A stretch of 64,000 nt of DNA from assembly GCA_011037195.1 (NCBI GenBank), contig JAAEAF010001127.1, forward strand, positions 1 through 64,000, given 5' to 3'. A program made the translations under genes and the position numbers. Shown here piece after piece: positions 31,496-41,639 of the stretch (positions are counted from its first letter, which is position 1; the number at the start of each line of letters is the position of its first letter). Under the pieces are notes generated by a model. That model ran no database searches, was not told the origin of the DNA, and was given only the letters and a program-made list of their open reading frames with translations. The DNA comes from Triatoma infestans (taxonomy: Eukaryota > Arthropoda > Insecta > Hemiptera > Reduviidae).

Positions 31496-33139
31496 AATTA
31501 TTATTCTTAAGATGAAAAAGAAACTTGACAGAAATTTCTCTGTCTGTCCGTCTGTTTGTACAAGATTTAAATCGAAACATTTCAAATAATCGAACAAATT
31601 ATGGGTGCAACTGAGTGCATAATAGTTACCATAAAGTAGAATATTTTCTATTTAATGTAGTCCATCTTGAAATTCCTAACTAGATATGAAAGTTTCAAAC
31701 CTAGATTTGCAGAATAGATAACATGGGGTAAGATTACGCTATAAATTATCCGATAATGACCATCAGCGACGAATATAACTATCCAATTCAAAAATTGTTT
31801 CAATTACGTTTAGATATTTTTGCTTCGTATTATAGGAATAATTTATTAGCTTTTTTATACAAAAAAATCTTACATTAAAATTAAAAATTTTAAACTCGAA
31901 TATAACCGATCATACATGACCTAGATTCTGATATTACTAGGAATCAGAAAAATAGGGATTTCTATAATTCTTATTTATTTGTATTACTAAGTATATTTAT
32001 TTTATTTTATGGACCGAGGACGTATCTACAAAGGTAATACCTATTGACCAATTAGGATACACTGAGAAAGTGTGAGTGATTGAAGGGTGAGTGACACAGA
32101 ATCAGGGCAAAGTGTATTGTAGGAGTGCTCTAGTGGAACATGGCGCGCGGGGGAGGGGTTTTACAGAGGTTTTCCAGTTCGATTGGCGATTTCAATTGCT
32201 CCGATATTCAGAGAGCCTATGACGACCTGGTGTACAATTCACAGTGTTGCATGGGAACCAGTGTTGTTATTACTTGGGTAGAGGGAGGAAATTTTATAAA
32301 TGAAATTGAACAGCCTGTATGAATGTGTACATGCGTATGTGCAGGTTATCTACACTGAGCTCAATTTCACTCTCTATATCACTTCTAACCCTTATATATA
32401 TATATATATATATATATAACGCATAAATTGAGATCAGCTGCAGAATACATATGATATTCTACGTATTACTGCATCTGAATTAGATCAATAATTGGATTTA
32501 TATAGTTTTGTTTGTCAATCAAATTAAAAGAGACATGCTAAAGTTAGTAATAACATAATTTTTCTAGTAGTATAAACTTGAAAAATTATGCGATTAAACG
32601 TTATTGTAATTCTAGGAAGAGAAAGTATTTCGATCGTGTCAAATTTTGAGTTCCTCGTTAGAAAAAAATCTGGTGCGAAAGAGTCATGTGATTTTCTCTT
32701 CTTGCGCTAAACCCAATTATATATAAAGTGACCATTTCTTCAACTTGTATTCATTTACACTAACATAGATATAGAGAGAGGCGCATGCGGAACCTGCCAA
32801 ACTAGGCAAGCAAGGAGTAGTTCAGTGTGTGTCAAAAATATTGAATAAAACGAACATTTGAATTTTAAAGCCAAAGATTGCCCACAGCTATCTAAATATT
32901 TCATTTTTTGGAAAAAGGTTTCAAATAAAATTTTTATCCCCCAACACTATGACTTCGGCTATTCAGCCATTCTACGTCCCGCTGCCCAGGATGCGCTGGC
33001 GAACCGATGTTATTCGTTTAGCTGGATATCCAGAGGGGAAGTGAGAACAATCTCAGACGCAACAACTTCACCTCCCTCAAACAAAAGTGATATGTTTATA
33101 TTTGATTTTCATCAAATTTGGAATTCTACCAATAGTTCT
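31496..33139. other. Noncoding, with a TA microsatellite and a short rep-1 scrap
   Basis: A TA run lies at about 32394-32418. At 32618-32700, AGGAAGAGAAAGTATTTCG, ATCGTGTCAAATTTTGAG and GGTGCGAAAGAGTCATGTG join the two ends of rep-1 with the middle missing. No gene is recognised. Confidence 0.4.
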
Positions 33140-33240
33140 AATCTATCAGAGACATTTCTCGTGATAGCCTGGTTCATTTTTGGTTTTCGATGACCACAAA
33201 AAGAAACAGACCATCACGGAAAAAGTCTTTAGGATGCTTT
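33140..33240. repeat. rep-2 hairpin remnant
   Basis: ATCAGAGACATTTCTCGTG and ATAGCCTGGTTCATTTTTGG are followed by the inverted form, GATGACCACAAAAAGAAAC and ACCATCACGGAAAAAGTC. The two arms form a short imperfect hairpin made only of rep-2 ends. Confidence 0.5.
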
Positions 33241-33429
33241 CCAGCTCTGCAACAGTTCTAATCTATATTAATATCATATATGCGCTCGAACTACATATTG
33301 TATTGAAATGGTACTTTAGTGCTACTGTTTACCAAACACTCGCCCAAAAAATCCATTTCTCGGGAAAATGATACTTAGTGATAGGTATGTAGATTCACTT
33401 AGTGTAGGTATGTATGTATGTAGATATAC
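33241..33429. other. Noncoding, short TATGTAGATA-type repeats
   Basis: GTAGGTATGTA and GTAGATATACTTAGTG-like units repeat at 33380-33465. Confidence 0.4.
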
Positions 33430-33765
33430 TTAGTGGTAGGTGTGTATATATGTAGATATAATACGCCGTTTAAAGAAAATCGTAGGATCTGTTTTGGAGA
33501 AAAGTGAAGAAACTATTAAGTAAAGTCGCACTTCCGGTTGTTGGAATTTGACCGAAATCTTCGCGTCAGATGCGATGGTAATGCCAAAACGAAATACCAA
33601 GCAAACTTGATATGCAAACTCAAAAATGTCCTTTGATTCACACACAGTGTCTATTCGCTAAAAACATTTTCTTTTCATACTCAGCGTACCTCGAAGATGT
33701 ATTTCCGGTGAAAACTGGATTTTCAAAAGTTTCATCCGAATTTGACAATACTTCCTCTAACCAAC
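33430..33765 (-). repeat. rep-1 copy, reverse orientation
   Basis: In plus-strand order: TTTAAAGAAAATCGTAGGATC, GTCGCACTTCCGGTTGTTGG, GAAATACCAAGCAAACTTGAT, GATGTATTTCCGGTGAAAAC and AATTTGACAATACTTCCTC. These are reverse complements of rep-1 modules in the expected reverse order. Confidence 0.6.
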
Positions 33766-34620
33766 AGTAATAGTATAATAAAAACGGCTAAACAATTATA
33801 CCTAAAAATCACAAAATGGCCCGCACTTATTGCAGCCGTTTGTGGAAGTAGAGGCGCCAACCTGTTTCAATTTGAGACCCCTTCAAAGTACTAGTTATGC
33901 GGTAAAAAGTGAGAAAGAAAGTGTGTGTGAAAGAGAACAGCATTCATAGAACAGTGGTCACTAGTGACGGAGTGTGTGCTCGGAAAGCGTGTCAGAATTT
34001 GAGCTGCTACACGATCAGGACTATCATTAATGGGCAAAGTTCGCCCACTTTTCCACAACGTCCTTCACACTACCTACTGACGCAGTTCTCTCTCTCATCC
34101 CCCTTCAGCCCTCTAACTTTCACCAACCATTCCTCTCCTTTACTCACTTATAAAACTTACATTCTACCCGGCTAAAACAGATTGGAGACTATTGAATTTT
34201 TTATTACAAAACACACAAATAGGTTCTTATAATTGAATAACTGTTCTCAACCATTTTTCTAAAGCTCTCCCTCTCTTTCTGATTCTCTCTCTCTCTCTCT
34301 CTCTGATTGTTTATCAAGTTGAGTTCACATCGTGTCCTAAAAATTTAATTTTTCTAGTAGTTATTCAGTGTTTTTTGTCTCATTTTTGTTACAGTATTGT
34401 GAATTCAAATATTGCCTACACTTTGATCAGTTTGATTTGTGTTGAACTTGCGTCAGTTCATAGTAATTTATTAAAATTAATAAGTTAAATTTTATAAGAG
34501 AACAGTAAGTTGAGTCAGTTTGAATTTATTTCTTGTTGAACTTTGATCACTTGTGGTTACAGTTGAGAATTTTGACTTCTATCTTTTGTTACAAACAAAA
34601 ACATTTTAAAGTACATCACT
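33766..34620. other. Noncoding 5' flank of LINE C with a CT microsatellite
   Basis: A CT run lies at 34284-34305. The AT-rich sequence just before 34621 may be LINE C 5' UTR. No gene. Confidence 0.4.
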
Positions 34621-34881
34621 ATGGCCAAATGTGGTAAATGTAATGTCGTTCTAACGCGCGCTACAAATATTTCACACGCACAATGTTCTAAATGCAAATT
34701 ATTGTTTCATTTGGGGTGTGTTGGTCTCATGTCGGACGACTGGTCTACATTAAAAGAATTAAACAAAACATGGATATGTGCTGCTTGTAATAAAGATATA
34801 CGACTTACCCGTAGGGATTTTACACCAGCATCTCCTGTTGCCTCTAAAGCACCCTCTGTCAGTGATGTGCCCACATTAAAG
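34621..34881 (+). pseudogene. LINE C ORF1 N-terminus with PHD-type zinc finger
   Basis: About 87 residues from ATG at 34621 before the first SINE. Zinc ligands: CGKC (residues 4-7), CSKC, a following LLFHLGC, and WICAACN, the Cys4-His-Cys3-like spacing of a PHD finger. A Pro/Ser/Thr-rich segment follows (TPASPVASKAPSVSDVPT). PHD fingers in insect LINE ORF1 proteins are known; they may bind histone tails or RNA, which is not established here. The frame is broken by the SINE at 34891; no clear remainder of ORF1 follows. Confidence 0.7.
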
Positions 34882-34890
34882 GAGGTACTT

Positions 34891-34939
34891 TTTTTTTTTT
34901 TTTTTTGGGGGCGCATCAACTTCTAAGGTCATTAGCGCC
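34891..34939 (-). mobile_element. Severely 5'-truncated SINE, 9-bp target-site duplication
   Basis: GAGGTACTT occurs at 34882-34890 and again at 34940-34948. Between lie a T run (the A tail, minus strand) and GCGCATCAACTTCTAAGGTC then ATTAGCGCC, which is the shared SINE 3' tail. Only about 33 bp besides the tail are left. Confidence 0.85.
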
Positions 34940-35149
34940 GAGGTACTTTATTATTATTACTTTATTTAATTCTGAATTTAAACTTACTGATTCAATGTAC
35001 TTATTATACTGTTTATTTTTACATCTTACTGAAAAAACTATCACAATTATAATGATGGAAAATTCATTAGTTCATTATATTATAGTCTATCAAGTATTAG
35101 TTTCACATATTAATGAGTATTGTTACTTTTTCTGAAAACATTTTTATCA

Positions 35150-36125
35150 TATTATAGCTCTCTCAGAAACTTGGTTAAAGCCTCATGTTAGTGGCTCAGT
35201 GGCAAATTTACGCAATTACCATCTTATCAGATGGGACCGTTTGGGGAAAGTGGGCGGTGGTGGTGGCCTGTTTGTTCATTATTCGCTGCATGCTAAAATA
35301 TTAGCTACTTCTCCAGAGCAATACTGTTCTCGTCCAGAGTTTCTTATTGTAGAAATTGCTGGGCATGCAGCTTCCAAATTATTATTATTTTTTTTTTCCG
35401 GCGCATCGACTACCATGGTCATTAGCGCCTCCACTCGTTTGAGCTTTCTCGTTCTATGGCCACTCGAGCTGGGATGGCACAGGTTAACCAGCGTGGCTTC
35501 CACACACAACACCTTGCTCAGCAAGGCAGGGTGGAGCCACAGGTATTCGAGGATCTACCCACACATCCCCAGCTTCCAAATTATTATTTACTGTTTTATA
35601 TCGACCTGCTAAATTGGATTTATTTCTGATTTTGAAAATATTTTTTTGCAATATAATCAGAATTATAATCATTTAATTATTGTGGGTGATTGGAACACTG
35701 ATATGAATACTGTAACATTTGACAGTAGTTATGTTAATAATTTCATAAATGAGTGTAATTTATTTCTTGTTCTACACATCACACATCTTCCTCACACACT
35801 TGGTTGGATATCTTCATCGTTGATGATCTAGATAAAGTTGTAGAACATTCTCAACTCCCGGTTTCCTTCCTCGCCTATCACGATTTAATTCAAATTATGT
35901 ATTCCTTTAAAGTTACTCGTCTACTCAGTAGAACTATTTATTTTAGAGATTTTAAACGTTTTGTTAGTGAAGAATACTTGACTGATCTTCAGGACTGTGA
36001 CTGGGTTTCATTTCATCAATCTTCAGATATAGACAATAAAGTATATCTCTTTAATAAATTTGTTCTTGAAACAATGAATAAACATGCTCCTCTTCGTGCT
36101 GCTAATATTAGGCGACCACCTGCAC
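35150..36125 (+). pseudogene. LINE C endonuclease and EN-RT linker, broken
   Basis: ALSETWLKPHVSGSVANLRN (about 35155) carries the catalytic Glu of APE-type endonucleases; GGGGLFVHYSLHAKIL, EFLIVEIAG, then after the SINE KLLFTVLYRPAK and IVGDWNTDMN (about 35680), where the family has GDFN, follow. WIFIVDDLDKVVEHSQLP and FLAYHDLIQIMYSF (about 35800-35910) give the final Asp-His pair region. TIYFRDFKRFVSEEYL to NKHAPLRAAN (35930-36110) is the linker. Frames shift at about 35640 and 35815. The 5' part before 35150 is not recognisable. Confidence 0.7.
35387..35569 (-). mobile_element. SINE, 183 bp, with 19-bp perfect target-site duplication
   Basis: CAGCTTCCAAATTATTATT occurs at 35368-35386 and 35570-35588. 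On the minus strand the insert reads from GGGGATGTGTGGGTAGATCC through GGAAGCCACGCTGGTTAACC to GGAGGCGCTAATGACCATGG, TAGTCGATGCGCCGG and an A tail. The body differs from the SINE at 20899, but the 3' tail is the same module. No tRNA-like head is recognisable. The insertion splits the LINE C endonuclease. Confidence 0.9.
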
Positions 36126-36139
36126 ATTGATTAACAGAT

Positions 36140-36257
36140 TTTTTTTTTTTTTTCCCTGTCACAGTAACCCTGCAACAGGGGAGTTTATTTTACTACTTGT
36201 TCCCACATTGATTACAAGTATTTCGCCAACAATGAATCAGTTTAATCTGACATCTGT
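36140..36257 (-). mobile_element. Short insertion with 13-bp target-site duplication, probable SINE
   Basis: TTGATTAACAGAT occurs at 36127-36139 and 36258-36270. Between lie a T run and about 100 bp with CCTGTCACAGTAACCCTGC. The A tail on the minus strand and the duplication show LINE-type retrotransposition. The GCGCC tail module of the other two SINEs is not evident here, so this is another family or a processed RNA. Confidence 0.75.
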
Positions 36258-37655
36258 TTGATTAACAGATGAAATTCGTTGTTTAATGCGTGACCGTGAT
36301 AAGTTACGTAAGGCTTTTATTAGAACACTCTGTATGTAATGATGCTATGTATTTGAAATAAAAAATCAAAAGAAATCAAGTACAAAATATAATTAAAACG
36401 GCTAAACGTGCATTTTACTCGAGGACATTTTCTGGCACAAATGATTCCAACGTAATGTGGAATGAATTAAGAAAACTCGGTTTAATTAAATCTCGATCAC
36501 GACAGAGTAACATACCTTTTACTTGTGATGAAATTAACAAATGCTTTGCCAGCTTTGTTAATAACACTATTGACTGTGATCTCTATAAATGGGCTCATCC
36601 AAACACAAGTTTCACTTACGAGCAATTTTATTTTAAACATATAACACTTGATACTCTTCTAGCTAATCTGTTTTACAGCAAATGTAACGCTAAGGGTATG
36701 GATGGAATTCCTATAGACTTCCTAAAAAAATCAATGCCTGTTATTATATCTCCGTTATTGGAACTTTATAATTTTTCTTTAACATACTCAATATATCCGT
36801 CAATATGGAAACAATCTCATATTAAACCCCCCCCAAAATTAAACGTCCTTCCTCTTTGAATGACCTGGGACCTATATCCTTACTTCCTGCTGTTTCTAAT
36901 CCTTTAGAAAGGATTGTTTGCCAGCAAATAAAAGAATATTTAAAAACTAATAATTTATTAAATCCATACGTCTGACTATCGGGAAGGTCACAGTACACAA
37001 ACAGTACTGCTGAAAATAACAGATGATATTCGTTTGGCCGTTGACAAAAGAATGGTGACTATTCTAGTGCTTTTTGATTTCTCTAAAGCCTTTGAATCAG
37101 TCTGTCATTCACTTTTACTTCATAAATTAAAATTATTAAATTTTTCGGATTCTACTTTGTCATCGAAGGCAGATATCTTTGTAGTCGAAGGCATTTAGTG
37201 ACTGGTAGCAATGAGGAATGATCTTCTTGGGAGTCAATTAATTCTGGAGAAACACAGGGTTCTATTTTAGGGCCTCTTTTATTCTGTTTATATATTAATG
37301 ATCTGCCTAGTGCAATAAAATACTGTAAACATATGCTTTATGCGGATGATTTACAAAAATATTTGCACTGTCTGCCCTCTGAATTGCCAAGAGTAAAGTC
37401 TGATGTAAATTCTATCCTTAATTGGACAAATCTAATTTTAATTCATTTAATATTCCTAAAACCAAAGCAATGATTATTGGAAGTAATAGATATATAGCTG
37501 CAATTAATTTAGACTTAATTGTTATGAATGACTAAATTGTTATGACTAAATTATTATGAACAATGTTAATATACCATATGTTGTGACTGCAAAATGATTG
37601 GATTGACAATTTCTAACACTTTGTCATGGAACAGCCATGTTAGCAATATTTGCAA
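36258..37655 (+). pseudogene. LINE C reverse transcriptase, broken
   Basis: A frame at 36455-36859 reads MWNELRKLGLIKSRSRQSN, DTLLANLFYSKCNAKGMDGI and IYPSIWKQSHIKPPPK, the RT N-terminal blocks. Further blocks lie in other frames: REGHSTQTVLLKITDDI (about 36980), LVLFDFSKAFESVCHSLL (about 37065) with the catalytic Asp, PLLFCLYINDLPSAIKYC (37275), MLYADDLQKYLHC (37335) with both catalytic Asp, and LSWNSHVSNIC-like sequence at 37620. Frameshifts and stops occur between blocks. The glycine-rich motif before PLLF is partly lost. Confidence 0.75.
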
Positions 37656-37814
37656 TATTTTCCAAACTGGATACATCTACACACATAAATATCTATCACA
37701 TTTAATTGAAGCATTTTCCAAGGAAAATTGATTTTCTTGGGTGTTCTGGGAGAAGAGTTAACGTTATGCTGCCCTCTAAGGTAACTGTGATGGATGCAAG
37801 AAATATAAAAATGT
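37656..37814 (+). repeat. rep-1 fragment
   Basis: CACATTTAATTGAAGCATTT, TTGGGTGTTCTGGGAGAAG and GCCCTCTAAGGTAACTGTG correspond to the late modules of rep-1. Confidence 0.4.
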
Positions 37815-38196
37815 TGTAACTTTTTTTCCCTCTAAACTAGCTACTGGAACTAGTTTTAAGTGGGTTCGTATAGATAAAATACTCTAAACTTCAATAAAGA
37901 AAACACCAATTTATTGTTATACACAATAAATTACAAAATACAACACTTAAAATTAATTACTTCACAGTTTAAACCACAAAAGTTCACTTTGCTCACTTTT
38001 TATACACTTTTCACAAATAGTGACTTCGTTTGTAATTGGAAACTCTCTCAACTCTCTGTGGTCCCTCTATTTATACTGGTAGGCTCTTCTCAATTCTTCC
38101 AGAGAGAACTAGATGGCCGCCAGCGCTTCCTGCGGCCACTAAAAGAACCTTAGGTACCTGCCTTCTTTCCTAGATGGCACCACTGGCTGCGTTACA
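37815..38196 (-). repeat. Solo LTR of the heat-shock LTR family
   Basis: Reverse orientation and about 382 bp, bounded by TGTAAC (37815) and GTTACA (38196). Shared with the LTRs at 9335 and 12552: CTAGATGGC and CTGCGTTACA at the right, TTTTCACAAA, ATTTATTGT and ACTAGCTACTGGAACTAG at the left. Minus-strand TATAAATAG is at about 38070-38080. The neighbouring heat-shock array is degenerate (GGAAGAATTGAGAAG). Flanks ATGT/ATAT do not clearly match. It is probably a related subfamily left by LTR-LTR recombination. Confidence 0.75.
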
Positions 38197-38389
38197 ATAT
38201 ATTTAATTTGAAAAAAATCAAAATTAAGAACATTGATATTCCCTTGAAAAGGGACAAGCCAGGTAGAAGAAGTCCAGTTACTGGGAGAGTTCATGAACCT
38301 TGATGGCATTGTCCTACCCCCTTCTTCTCACAGGGGAGGAATTGAGCGAACAATTAGAAGGCATTCCTTCAAGCACAGTTTTGTTGTTG

Positions 38390-38642
38390 ACACCGAAACA
38401 GAACAGTCGTTTTTTCGCTCTCTTAGCATCAGTGCATATAATAAGTTAATAATTACTTTGCAAATAACTTGTAATTATTATTTTAATAGAATATATTTAT
38501 TGTTAGCAGTGAAGACTACTTCCTTATTTCTGATACTTCACTCTCTTAAACATATATACTTACAAGCCCTTTTACTAAACCGCTCGTGCTACTACAAACA
38601 TACAACACGGCAACGCATTTCATTGGTGCCAGCTGTTTGGGA
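38390..38642 (+). repeat. Possible LTR end and primer-binding site of a second LTR element
   Basis: An AT-rich segment ending CGCATTTCAT, followed by TGGTGCCAGCTGTTTGGGA (38624-38642), which has the form of a primer-binding site. A gag-like frame starts 350 bp later. The related segment at 3131-3360 supports a dispersed family. The matching tRNA was not identified and no second LTR is seen. Confidence 0.35.
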
Positions 38643-38991
38643 TATTTTCAACCAGAATCCACAAATTAACAAGTACGTACAATTTTTAATTTACTGATTA
38701 AACAAATTATCCATCAGGTAATTTTATTGCTTTTTCAATTATTTACTCAGCGGAAATATCTTAAATATTTCCCATAATTGAATTTTCAATTGAATTTGAT
38801 TTTTTAAATTTTGTATTTGTACCACTTTACCCTAATCCTTTGTGAATTTTGATTTTATGAGTGCTCTTAATAGATCGCAAATTGTAAAAATATTGAGGGA
38901 CCATAAACTCTCTTAAAAGGGCAATTTAATCCAGTTAAGCAGACGCCTTGAAAAATATCTTTCCCAAAGTAGTAATTCTCTTGTTTCAAAA

Positions 38992-39336
38992 ATGTATAAG
39001 ATAAATGGACAAGATATGGGCATCGACGCTGCTGTAGAATATTTACTTGCTCAGCAACAATTAGCAAATCCTCCAGCCACCCCTAACAATCAACCTGCTA
39101 GTCTCTTAAGAACTTTACAATTAATCAATAGTTTACCCACCCTGGATGGCGAAAATGCAGCCAGTGTGTCCGATTTCCTAGACCAAACTAGCCATTGTGC
39201 TAGCCTTTCTGGCTGGGACGACGCTGCAAAATTAGAAAATATTTTGTATAGTTGTGCGATATTTGTGGCGCCAATTTCAAATGTTATATATGGTTGGTTC
39301 AGTGTTTTTAGGGCTCTCTACTGGCCCATAATATAA
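38992..39336 (+). pseudogene. Gag-like fragment of an LTR retrotransposon
   Basis: A frame of 114 residues. The first 85 or so look genuine: MYKINGQDMGIDAAVEYLLA, QPASLLRTLQLINSLPTLDG, ASVSDFLDQTSHCASLSGWD, DAAKLENILYSC. The pattern of a short hydrophobic helix, LPTLDGEN, and FLDQ...CASLSGW resembles the start of retrotransposon Gag capsid regions. The rest of the frame reads through unrelated sequence. No zinc knuckle, protease or pol follows; rep-1 begins at about 39395. Assignment is by general pattern only. Confidence 0.45.
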
Positions 39337-39394
39337 TCATCACTTCTCTACCTGCCACCTTTAGTAGGTAAGTAGGTAGGATACTTACTCCCCC

Positions 39395-39790
39395 ACCACC
39401 TCTATACGTAAAATTTGAGTTTAAAGAAAATTTGTCATTTTATAGAAAAATTGTGTTAAAAGAGTGAGAAAAAGTCGTGTGTTGTTTCACAGCAGATTTT
39501 TTTCAATTTTACGAGATTTTCTCAATAACGCCACCAGAGTGCTTCCTTTACAATATGGTATACGCTAAGGACTGTTACGCACTTATTATTTCAAACTTTT
39601 GTTTTCGGAGAAAATTTATTTTATGAGATTTTGGCGCTTCTCAACTGTAGGATTATTAAAGTTATTGGATATTTAATAAAATTCAGAGTTTTTAAAAAAA
39701 TCTGTCATTTATATTGGAGTATACTGGAGTAAGAGAAAGGTGTGATTTTTCCACATCAGTTTCTTGTTTAATTTTTATAAAAAAGAAAAT
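39395..39790 (+). repeat. rep-1 pieces
   Basis: Two right-end modules: AAAAGTCGTGTGTTGTTTCA at 39470 and GAGAAAGGTGTGATTTTTCC near 39732, separated by late-module sequence (ACGAGATTTTCTCAATAACG). Confidence 0.45.
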
Positions 39791-40589
39791 ATTTAAATAA
39801 AATAATATTATCATTTAATATGCAAATGCATATAATATATGTTAGTGTATTGTTAATTTAATTAATATGCCGGAAAGAATGGGGGGGGGATGTTTGTTGA
39901 TAATAGAATAAGTTTTTATAGTGTACAGAATTAAAAAAGATAGGTTCTGAGGTTAAGGAGGTGTGGTGAGTAGAAGGCAAGCTCGCCTCTTGCTAGGCCA
40001 ACTAGCTAAAGCTGGCTGGGATCCCTTCCCATTTCCGCGCCAGGAAGGCGGTTCCTCTGAAGACAATAGCTGTTGCTCTATAAACCACCAGCGACCTCTT
40101 CTGTGCTTATTTCTCTTTTAGCACAGTGCTCTTATATATATATAAAAGTCAAAGGGTTAACTGCCGTATCCCAAATTTAGCCAGTGTCTCCTTTTTATCG
40201 TCTCACCATCTCACTTGTATTTTCTCTTTTATGTGTAGGTCGTCGCACACAGAAACAAAATTAAAACTCATGTTCTTATACAGGCCTCTTTGCTAACGAT
40301 GTGATAAAAAAGAAAAAGAAAATCTGAGAATATTCATATTTTGGTGGGAAATTAATTTTCTTCCATGTTACAGTAAAATATTACTTAGTTCACACCCTAA
40401 TTCCTAAAGAGCGAATGTTTCCTTTTACATATTATGGTTTAAGCAGGAAAATTACCAGTTATATCGTTGTCACAATTATTATATAGTAATATAGCAGAAT
40501 GATGGTGGTTGGTAAATGGTTAAGTAATGAGAACACCTCCACTGACTACTTGCACTTAAACACTATATTTAACATATTATACAATATAA
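39791..40589. other. Noncoding, no gene recognised
   Basis: A slightly GC-richer patch at 39960-40110 (GCCAACTAGCTAAAGCTGGC, hairpin-forming) is not assigned. Confidence 0.35.
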
Positions 40590-40980
40590 ATATTATTTAG
40601 CGTAACTTTGTGAGCAGAAGAGAGTTTGTAAACGATAGACTGACTGACAGAGCTAAGAGTGATGATCGTTGGTAAGAAGCATGATGAATGTAACAGTGTT
40701 GGCTGATGTAAGTCGCCTCCAAGAGTTATTCGGATAATTATCACCCTACTAACCAATAGCGTTCTATGATAAGCAATCAGATGTGAGACTTTGTATTCAA
40801 TTTGTACAACTCATTTGAAACTGGTTCGCCAATATATTGTTGTGGGCGTGGCAGGGGAAGTAATACATACTGGTGGTTAGTGGTAGAGCCACTGTGAGTC
40901 CAGCTTTTGTATGCGGCGAATTTTAATGGTGATTGGTTCCATTACATCCAAATCCTTACAGTTTTTAGCGTAATCTTATA
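40590..40980 (+). repeat. rep-3 copy, LTR-like
   Basis: TGTTGGCTGATGTAAGTCGCC (40698) and GGTTCGCCAATATATTGTTG (40824), with GTAGAGCCACTGTGAGTCC following, match GTTGGCTGATGTAGGTTGCC and CGTTCGCCAATACATTGTAG in the right palindrome arm (56520-56810). The intervening sequence is diverged. Confidence 0.45.
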
Positions 40981-41099
40981 ACACTGCTGAAGAACTGTCG
41001 ACTAAGTGAAAAAGGCATTAATGAACATTTAAAGCCAATCTCAGGGGTAGACTAAGTTTGTTGGACAACAAGGAAAGGATTCCACGCCGAAATACCATC

Positions 41100-41518
41100 T
41101 ATAATGTAAACGAAACGTTTTCACCACACTACGCCACCAGCTGCCAATTGACTACGCCGCCAGCTGCTCTTACTACATCATAAAAACAGCTGGCCTCTGT
41201 ACAAAAACTATACTACAAATAACATTAACAATCACTCTCTTAGCTCAATGAGCGACGGGCGGGGAGGAACTGCTTAGATTATATAAATTAAAAAATCTCT
41301 CTCTTGCGGTTCTCTTGTAGTATACTACAGCAAATCTAAAGAAGCATTCAAAAAGGCTTGTTCCAGCTTATATTAAACGTCTATAGATTCTGTAGCTCTG
41401 TCGCTCTCATTCTTCAAGTCCTTAACTCTTCTGTACTATTTGTATATTTGTAAAGCAATAAATAATTTCTTAAGTATTGCAGGAAATTAGTCTTTTCATA
41501 TGCTACTATATCTTTACA
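41100..41518 (+). repeat. Candidate solo LTR
   Basis: A segment with LTR layout: TGTAAACG start (41105) and TTTACA end (41513-41518), a TATATAAAT promoter-like sequence near 41280, and AATAAATAA near 41460. CCATC flanks it at 41095-41099 and 41519-41523, which would put five extra bases before the TG. No second copy is seen in the window, so support is limited. Confidence 0.35.
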
Positions 41519-41639
41519 CCATCCACTAACATTGTATATCCTATAGTGGAAGTTATAAATTGTGTAATGTATTCTGGAGGTTGGTATTGGAAGTTATCGA
41601 ATTTTAATAACTGAGGCTAATTGCTGTTTAATAACTGAG

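Larger units (their letters stand above)
34621..37655 (+). mobile_element. LINE C, decayed PHD-finger non-LTR retrotransposon
   Basis: Plus-strand order: PHD-finger ORF1 start (34621-34881), endonuclease (about 35150-35840), EN-RT linker (to 36125), and RT (36270-37655). Three SINE insertions (34891, 35387, 36140) interrupt it, each with matched flanking duplications. After removing them, endonuclease blocks join up (SKLLL and SKLLFTVLYRPAK across the second). Frameshifts and stops are frequent. The 3' end merges into rep-1 sequence at about 37660. The group is CR1/Jockey-like by RT style, not proven. Confidence 0.75.

Noticed and set aside
34284..34305. CT run as a promoter element (GAGA-type)
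   Set aside because: A plain microsatellite about 320 bp before LINE C; no further promoter evidence.
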